Shown: positions 12,930 to 16,053 of the stretch, piece after piece
Position numbering within the stretch: position 1 is the stretch's first letter
How the letters are laid out: every line of letters starts with the position of its first letter
Assembly (NCBI GenBank): GCA_937915335.1
Contig: CALDLZ010000341.1
Span: 1-16,053, forward strand
Source of the DNA: an uncultured Faecalibacterium sp.
GTDB taxonomy: Bacteria > Bacillota > Clostridia > Oscillospirales > Ruminococcaceae
Direction: 5' to 3'
Length of the DNA stretch: 16,053 bases
The notes under the pieces: model-generated
What the model saw: the letters and a program-made list of their open reading frames with translations, nothing else
Told to the model about the DNA's origin: nothing
The model's database searches: none
Made by a program: the position numbers and the translations under genes

Positions 12930-13349
12930 ATGAACGCTGTACTCTCTATCATTCTGCTGGCGGCTGCGCTGGGCTGCATCGTCGTTCTGCTCACCCGGCG
13001 GGAAAATGCCCGCCGCAGTCAGTACGGCCCCAGCGGCCTTTCAGAGTTCCGCACTGACCTGCCGCTGGACGATTGTTTCGACCGGCTGGATCAGCACAGC
13101 CCTGATGACGAGTTTGCCTACGAGTGCCGCCGCGAGAACGACGGCGGTTTCCTGCTCCACCTGACCCTGCATCAGCCTACCCAGCAGCCGCTGGATACCT
13201 TATATACACTGCGCCTTGACCCCGGTCGTCAGACCATCGCCACCATGATCTTCATCCGGGAAGCCTTTGGCTACAAGGAGCCGCTTTTTCCGCAGGAAAT
13301 GCTGGATAAGTTCATGCAGCAGAAGCTGGAAGCTCACCGCACAAAATAA
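12930..13349 (+). CDS. Small membrane-anchored protein of unknown function, 139 aa
   Basis: A single N-terminal membrane segment (residues 4-22, AVLSIILLAAALGCIVVLL) is followed by a basic stop (RRENARR) and a soluble domain of about 110 residues with beta-like and acidic segments (ELxxD, GGFLLHLTLHQ, TLYTLRLDPGRQTIATMIF). No family is recognised. GGAGG lies 8 nt before the ATG. It is transcribed alone from the divergent promoter region at 12860-12894 and is followed by a weak terminator. GC-rich codon use matches the chromosome rather than the mobile element to its right. Confidence 0.85.
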   Translation: MNAVLSIILLAAALGCIVVLLTRRENARRSQYGPSGLSEFRTDLPLDDCFDRLDQHSPDDEFAYECRRENDGGFLLHLTLHQPTQQPLDTLYTLRLDPGRQTIATMIFIREAFGYKEPLFPQEMLDKFMQQKLEAHRTK

Positions 13350-13358
13350 TTTTGCCCG

Positions 13359-13385
13359 AAACGCTTTTCATTTCGTGCGTTTTTT
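13359..13385 (+). terminator. Weak terminator after the 12930 gene
   Basis: AAACGC (13359-13364) and GCGTTT (13377-13382) form a short stem with a 12-nt loop running into six T. It overlaps the probable -35 of the downstream tRNA promoter. Confidence 0.45.
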
Positions 13386-13393
13386 GTTATACT
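13365..13393 (+). promoter_or_regulatory. Promoter upstream of the tRNA-Met fragment
   Basis: TTTTCA (13365-13370), 17 bp, TATACT (13388-13393). Just downstream TGCTCA/TGAGCA (13402-13419) makes a small hairpin before the tRNA 5' end at 13424. The promoter appears to have belonged to an intact tRNA-Met gene and may now drive the CAT tRNA at 13599 through the inserted spacer. Confidence 0.5.
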
Positions 13394-13423
13394 ATTCTGC
13401 GTGCTCAGTAAATTGAGCAATGG

Positions 13424-13469
13424 GGGCTAGTAGCTCAGTTGGTCAGAGCTGGCGGCTCATAACCGCCAG
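13424..13469 (+). pseudogene. 5' part of a tRNA-Met(CAT) gene, 3' half missing
   Basis: Seen in order: acceptor strand GGGCTAG, TA, D arm GCTC...GAGC with GG in the loop, and a perfect anticodon arm GGCGG-CTCATAA-CCGCC (anticodon CAT, 13458-13460). After two further nucleotides the tRNA ends: no variable loop, no T arm with TTCRA, and no CTAGCCC to close the acceptor follow within the next 130 bp. The break falls just 3' of the anticodon arm, a region used by many tyrosine integrases, and an integrase gene lies nearby. The next tRNA cannot supply the missing half because its 3' strand pairs with its own 5' strand. Confidence 0.75.
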
Positions 13470-13506
13470 ACCTTACCGTTTCTATCTTTTCCAAACAGCG
13501 TTTTTC

Positions 13507-13592
13507 CGTTGTTTTTGCTTTTGCAAGCGGCTTCAAAATCGGACTTGGGTATTTTCTGGGTACGAAAGCCGTTTGAAGAACCTCAAACAACG
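13507..13592 (+). repeat. Nested imperfect inverted repeat between the tRNA fragment and the tRNA gene
   Basis: Outer arms CGTTGTTT (13507-13514) and AAACAACG (13585-13592); inner arms GG-CTTCAAA (13529-13537) and TTTGAAG-aa-CC (13572-13582), continued inward by CGG-(A)-CTT and AAG-CCG. Together more than 20 base pairs with small bulges, correctly nested. Origin unknown; the whole 13470-13598 stretch shows no gene I can support. Confidence 0.5.
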
Positions 13593-13598
13593 TCATAA

Positions 13599-13671
13599 GG
13601 GCCAGTAGTTCAGTGGTTAGAACTCCCCGCTCATAACGGGGTTATCGCGGGTTCAAGTCCTGCCTGGCCCA
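13599..13671 (+). tRNA. tRNA with CAT anticodon (elongator Met, or Ile2 if lysidine-modified)
   Basis: A complete 73-nt cloverleaf: acceptor GGGCCAG/CTGGCCC plus A73, D arm GTTC/GAAC, anticodon arm CCCCG-CTCATAA-CGGGG with CAT at 13632-13634, variable loop TTATC, T arm GCGGG-TTCAAGT-CCTGC. CCA is not encoded. It is not an initiator: position 1-72 is paired and the anticodon stem lacks the three G-C pairs of tRNA-fMet. Odd points are U26 and the variable loop TTATC. It may be host-derived or carried by the mobile element. Confidence 0.88.
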
Positions 13672-13675
13672 CTAA

Positions 13676-13707
13676 AAAAGCACGAAGGTTTCGGCCTTCG
13701 TGCTTTT
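13676..13707. terminator. Terminator shared by the tRNA and the integrase gene
   Basis: GCACGAAGG/CCTTCGTGC stem (extended by A/T pairs) with a 6-nt loop, flanked by A on the left and TTTTCTTTTTT on the right. It ends the tRNA transcript and, read the other way, lies just after the integrase stop. Confidence 0.88.
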
Positions 13708-13713
13708 CTTTTT

Positions 13714-15192
13714 TCACTCATACAGTTCTTTGCTCATCTGACTGCGGATTTCTTTGCGCCGCTTGTCATAGACCTGCGTGTAGATTGCAAGGGTCGTACT
13801 GGGCTGTGCGTGTCCAGCTTCTGCGGCTACCGTTGCCACACCGATTTCCGGGTTGGACAACAGGATACTCACAAAGGTGTGCCGGAACATGTGCGGATGC
13901 AGCCCTTCGATTCCTGCCCGCTGTCCGATTCTACGAACCAGTGCGCCGTAACTATCCGGGTTGATGGGAAAGCCGTGGTCGTTGCAAATCACGAAGTCTG
14001 TTCCCCGAAGAGCAAGGAGCGAGGGGGCGTACTTGGAACTTTTCTTATCCAGACTTTTCTGCCAACTCCCTCCCATCAACTTTTTCTGGGACTTCCAATA
14101 CTTATAATATTCTTTGAGGAAGTCCATGTACTCTGGAGCAACGTCCACATCACGGATATTGCTTTCCTTTGTTGTGGTCAACTGGTAGCCATAGTCTTTG
14201 AATACCAGCAGCGACTTAGAAATATGTATGGTGCATTCTTCAAAATTAACATCTTTCCATGTCAGGCCAGCCAGTTCGCCACGCCGCACACCGGAGTTGA
14301 GCAGGGACAAAACAATTACCTGTTCCAGCATAGAACTTTCCTTTAAGGTGTCCTGAAGCTGCTTGATCTGGTGCTTCTTGATGGTGTCTACCGCCTTACT
14401 CCGACTTCCCAACGCAGGGATTTTGTGCATCGGATTCTGCACTCCATAATTCTCATCCGCAAATTCCAAAGTGGAACGGATGAACAGTGCATACTCTCTC
14501 ATGCTCTTTCGGGTCATTGGCTTTCTGATTGTTTCTACATCGAAGGCATTCTCAACTTTACAGCCAAGGGCAATCGCCACCTGTTCTGCTGTTTTAATAT
14601 CGACCACTTCGCCGCGAAATGCTTTTTCGATGGTTTTAGCACCACACTCGCATCTTTTAGCCAGCTTCGGGCAGGATTCCTTTTTCATTTCAAGGCCATG
14701 CTGATTGATAACTGCATGGGTGCGATTTCGTGCGCCGCCCAGTTCAATTTGCTCTAAAACCCAGTCACAATCTTTTTTAGTGATAAATCCAACGGACTTC
14801 TGTGCAAACTCTGGGAACTGTTGAATCTTCCGTAAGTAGTTTTCCTTGCCCCTCGTTGTGTTTGCCTTATTACGATGGCTGTCATAATCACCCTCTAATC
14901 GAGCGGATGGAGCAAGTCTTGCCTTTTTAGATTCTATGTACTCCTGCGCGACCACTGCAAAGGTCTTTCCTGCATTGCTGGCTTCTTTGTCGGCCTTTTC
15001 CTGTTCCTGCCGCTCAAATTCGGCGGCAGCAGCATTTGCGGCGGCGTTACGCGCACGAGCGTTTTTCAGTTCGGTGGGGTCAAAATCGAACCGACCATAG
15101 CGGCGTTCGATTTTACCGTTCACCAGAACATTTGCGATGAGTTTATAATAACGAGGTTTCTTTTTGGGTTCTCTCAATTCAAACGATGCCAT
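13714..15192 (-). CDS. Tyrosine recombinase/integrase with an embedded XRE-type HTH segment, 492 aa
   Basis: Catalyses site-specific integration and excision of the element. The N-terminal region (1-70) is an arm-binding-like segment with a basic helix; about 75-165 and 222-250 form the core-binding domain. The catalytic domain (about 265-492) holds R303 (NSGVRRGELAGL), K342, H434-x2-R437 (HPHMFRHTF), H461 (AGHAQPSTT) and nucleophile Y471 (LAIYTQV), so it looks active. Residues about 168-220 (CPKLAKRCECGAKTIEKAFRG, then AEQVAIALGCKVENAFDVE; a few residues between) read as a Cro/C1-type HTH inserted within the core-binding region, which is unusual. AGAAAGGA precedes the ATG. Codon use is more AT-rich than in the chromosome to the left. 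It points toward the CAT tRNA, the likely att site. Confidence 0.93.
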   Translation of the reverse strand: MASFELREPKKKPRYYKLIANVLVNGKIERRYGRFDFDPTELKNARARNAAANAAAAEFERQEQEKADKEASNAGKTFAVVAQEYIESKKARLAPSARLEGDYDSHRNKANTTRGKENYLRKIQQFPEFAQKSVGFITKKDCDWVLEQIELGGARNRTHAVINQHGLEMKKESCPKLAKRCECGAKTIEKAFRGEVVDIKTAEQVAIALGCKVENAFDVETIRKPMTRKSMREYALFIRSTLEFADENYGVQNPMHKIPALGSRSKAVDTIKKHQIKQLQDTLKESSMLEQVIVLSLLNSGVRRGELAGLTWKDVNFEECTIHISKSLLVFKDYGYQLTTTKESNIRDVDVAPEYMDFLKEYYKYWKSQKKLMGGSWQKSLDKKSSKYAPSLLALRGTDFVICNDHGFPINPDSYGALVRRIGQRAGIEGLHPHMFRHTFVSILLSNPEIGVATVAAEAGHAQPSTTLAIYTQVYDKRRKEIRSQMSKELYE

Positions 15193-15265
15193 ATATTTAC
15201 CGTCCTTTCTGTGCGGTGGTTATCTCTGTCACGATGAGTATAGCAGTTCAGGCGGCTAATTTTTA

Positions 15266-15291
15266 GGATGTCGCAGTTCGTGCCCACATCC
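15266..15291. repeat. Inverted repeat upstream of the integrase gene
   Basis: GGATGT and ACATCC separated by 14 bp, in the 107-bp gap between the excisionase-like and integrase genes. A TATACT box (15237-15242, minus strand) downstream of it has no good -35. The repeat could be an operator for the integrase or a recombinase/Xis site; evidence is weak. Confidence 0.3.
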
Positions 15292-15299
15292 TTGACAAA

Positions 15300-15524
15300 T
15301 CAAGAAGTTGTCGTTCCACCGTTGAAGTAGTCGGCCATCTTTCCGAGGTTGATATACCATTTGATGCCCGACTGGAATGCCATGCCCGGAACTTCCCGGC
15401 ACAGGCGGCGGATGTAATATTCCGGCAAGCCCATACGCTGGCTTGCCTGCTTGATGCTGACGATCTGCGGCAGGACAACTGCTTCACTCTGGATTTCCGG
15501 CGATACCATCACTTTCTCATTCAT
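15300..15524 (-). CDS. Excisionase-like small HTH protein, 74 aa
   Basis: Residues about 26-70 (VSIKQASQRMGLPEYYIRRL, then CREVPGMAFQSGIKWYINL) form a MerR/excisionase-type winged HTH: a helix starting at K-Q-A-S, a recognition helix at P-E-Y-Y-I-R-R-L and a wing ending K-W-Y-I-N-L. Such proteins bind near att sites and steer the integrase toward excision, or regulate it. ATG 15524 is chosen because AGGAGG stands 7 nt upstream; two earlier in-frame ATGs lie before or on top of that site. The gene overlaps the MazF-like gene by 8 bp and precedes the integrase by about 107 bp. An ordinary transcriptional regulator is the alternative. Confidence 0.8.
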   Translation of the reverse strand: MNEKVMVSPEIQSEAVVLPQIVSIKQASQRMGLPEYYIRRLCREVPGMAFQSGIKWYINLGKMADYFNGGTTTS

Positions 15525-15903
15525 CGGCATTCCTCCTGTCCCATTCATTGATTTCCAAACTGTTCATCAGGGCTTCTTCAATCCGGCGCATTTCATGCCG
15601 TGAAGTCTGCCCTAAGAAGCGTTGTACGCGGCTTTTATCTATCGTGAATATCTGTTCCAGCTGAACCACAGAAGGCTTTTCAAAGGCCGTATTGTGGTCT
15701 ATCAGAACGTGCGTGGGTTGATGCTTCTTTTTCTCGGTGCGGGAAGTCACTGTTGCAACGATAAGGGTAGGCGCATAGCGGTTTCCCACATCGTTTTGCA
15801 GAACGATCACAGGGCGTGTGCCGCCCTGTTCCGAACCGATATGCGGCTCCATGTCGGCAAAGTAAATATCCCCTCTAAGGTATTTCCAATCTTTTGGTAT
15901 GAT
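15517..15903 (-). CDS. MazF/PemK-family endoribonuclease-like protein with no canonical start codon, about 128 aa
   Basis: MazF toxins cut RNA at short sequences. Family core seen: RGDIYFADMEPHIGSEQGGT, then RPVIVLQNDVGNRYAPTLIV, A-T-V-T-S and EQIFTIDKSRVQRFLG. R and T/S of the active site (G-G-T-R-P-V and V-T-S) are present. The first beta strand KDWKYLRGDIYFAD lies upstream of the first in-frame ATG (15852), which has no ribosome binding site. The only good site, AGGAGG (15913-15918), is followed 9 nt later by ATC (15903) and then ATA (15900), with no in-frame ATG, GTG or TTG up to the preceding stop. Either a rare AUC/AUA start is used or one base of an ATG was lost. Coordinates assume ATC. 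No antitoxin gene is visible. It overlaps the excisionase-like gene. Confidence 0.75.
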   Translation of the reverse strand: MIPKDWKYLRGDIYFADMEPHIGSEQGGTRPVIVLQNDVGNRYAPTLIVATVTSRTEKKKHQPTHVLIDHNTAFEKPSVVQLEQIFTIDKSRVQRFLGQTSRHEMRRIEEALMNSLEINEWDRRNADE

Positions 15904-15933
15904 ATGATCAAGCCTCCTATCCTTATATATGTA

Positions 15934-15968
15934 GCAAAAGCCGCCCGATTTTGATGGGCGGCTTTTGC
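15934..15968. terminator. Strong hairpin upstream of the MazF-like gene, possible bidirectional terminator
   Basis: GCAAAAGCCGCCC (15934-15946) and GGGCGGCTTTTGC (15956-15968) pair perfectly over 13 bp with a 9-nt loop. Both strands read AAAAGCC...GGCTTTTGC, so the U run is only four, inside the stem. It insulates the integration module from whatever lies to the right. Confidence 0.55.
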
Positions 15969-15999
15969 AGAGAAAGGAGTATGCCTAGAAAGGCGGAGA

Positions 16000-16053
16000 A
16001 TGTCACTGTTTGATGGGGAGATTGAAGCGGCGGCTGGAGCCGTTGTAGGTGCG
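16000..16053 (+). CDS. Possible start of a plus-strand gene at the right edge (18 codons)
   Basis: ATG at 16000 opens a frame to the window end reading MSLFDGEIEAAAGAVVGA, an alanine/glycine-rich beginning that could lead into a helix or membrane segment. AAAGG lies 6 nt upstream. Before it a 10-codon frame (15981-16013, MPRKAENVTV) follows another AAAGGAG. Too short to assign; it may belong to the mobile element. Confidence 0.3.
   Translation, partial: MSLFDGEIEAAAGAVVGA

Noticed and set aside
13420..13608. 62-codon frame starting MGASSSVGQSWRLI
   Set aside because: This is the familiar spurious translation of a tRNA gene; it begins in the tRNA-Met fragment and has no ribosome binding site.
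1..16053. CRISPR array or insertion-sequence transposase
   Set aside because: No regularly spaced direct repeats and no transposase-like protein were seen; the only mobile-element enzyme is the tyrosine integrase.

Overview
The window looks like chromosome from a GC-rich, Gram-positive-type gut Clostridia (Oscillospiraceae; a Faecalibacterium/Gemmiger/Subdoligranulum-like organism is my best guess). This is inferred from an AbrB/SpoVT-type regulator, a split B12 methionine synthase, strong AGGAGG ribosome binding sites and the protein families present. At the right end, from about 13.7 kb, a more AT-rich mobile element has entered beside a CAT-anticodon tRNA gene.

Layout. (1) 1-1825, minus strand: gltX followed by a small unknown protein and the first 18 codons of a DUF4160 protein. 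(2) 1879-2445: divergent promoters for gltX and a small AbrB-like regulator with a C-terminal four-cysteine knuckle, closed by a perfect 36-bp palindrome. (3) 2511-7424: a methionine-synthesis locus. metY (minus) makes homocysteine from O-acetylhomoserine. The divergent pair 4277-7382 (plus) encodes a stand-alone MetH activation protein and a MetH lacking that domain, which methylate homocysteine to methionine. metY has a leader of about 340 nt with a consensus promoter, a long 5' stem-loop, an unannotated 42-codon ORF rich in UGU-cysteine and methionine codons, and a canonical terminator just before metY. This looks like a translation-sensing attenuator and is the most interesting item in the window. 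(4) 7433-12820, minus: a likely operon-like run of a small membrane protein, a GHL10/DUF187 glycosidase-like protein, a lipoprotein, an EamA transporter, a YgjP-like metallopeptidase and an MOP-superfamily flippase; at least four of them are tightly packed. (5) 12930-13349, plus: a small anchored protein driven from a promoter that overlaps head-on with the promoter of the minus-strand run. (6) 13424-13671: the 5' part of a tRNA-Met gene without its 3' half, a structured 86-bp inverted repeat, and an intact CAT tRNA. (7) 13714-15903, minus: an integration module comprising a MazF/PemK-like protein, an excisionase-like HTH protein and a tyrosine integrase with an XRE-type HTH segment inside its N-terminal half. 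The start of another gene lies at the right edge.

Working together: MetY, MetH and the activation protein form two consecutive steps of methionine synthesis, transcribed divergently from about 66 bp of shared promoter DNA. The last genes form the control and recombination end of an integrative element whose att site is probably in or next to the CAT tRNA. All functional calls come from reading motifs by eye; no database search was done.
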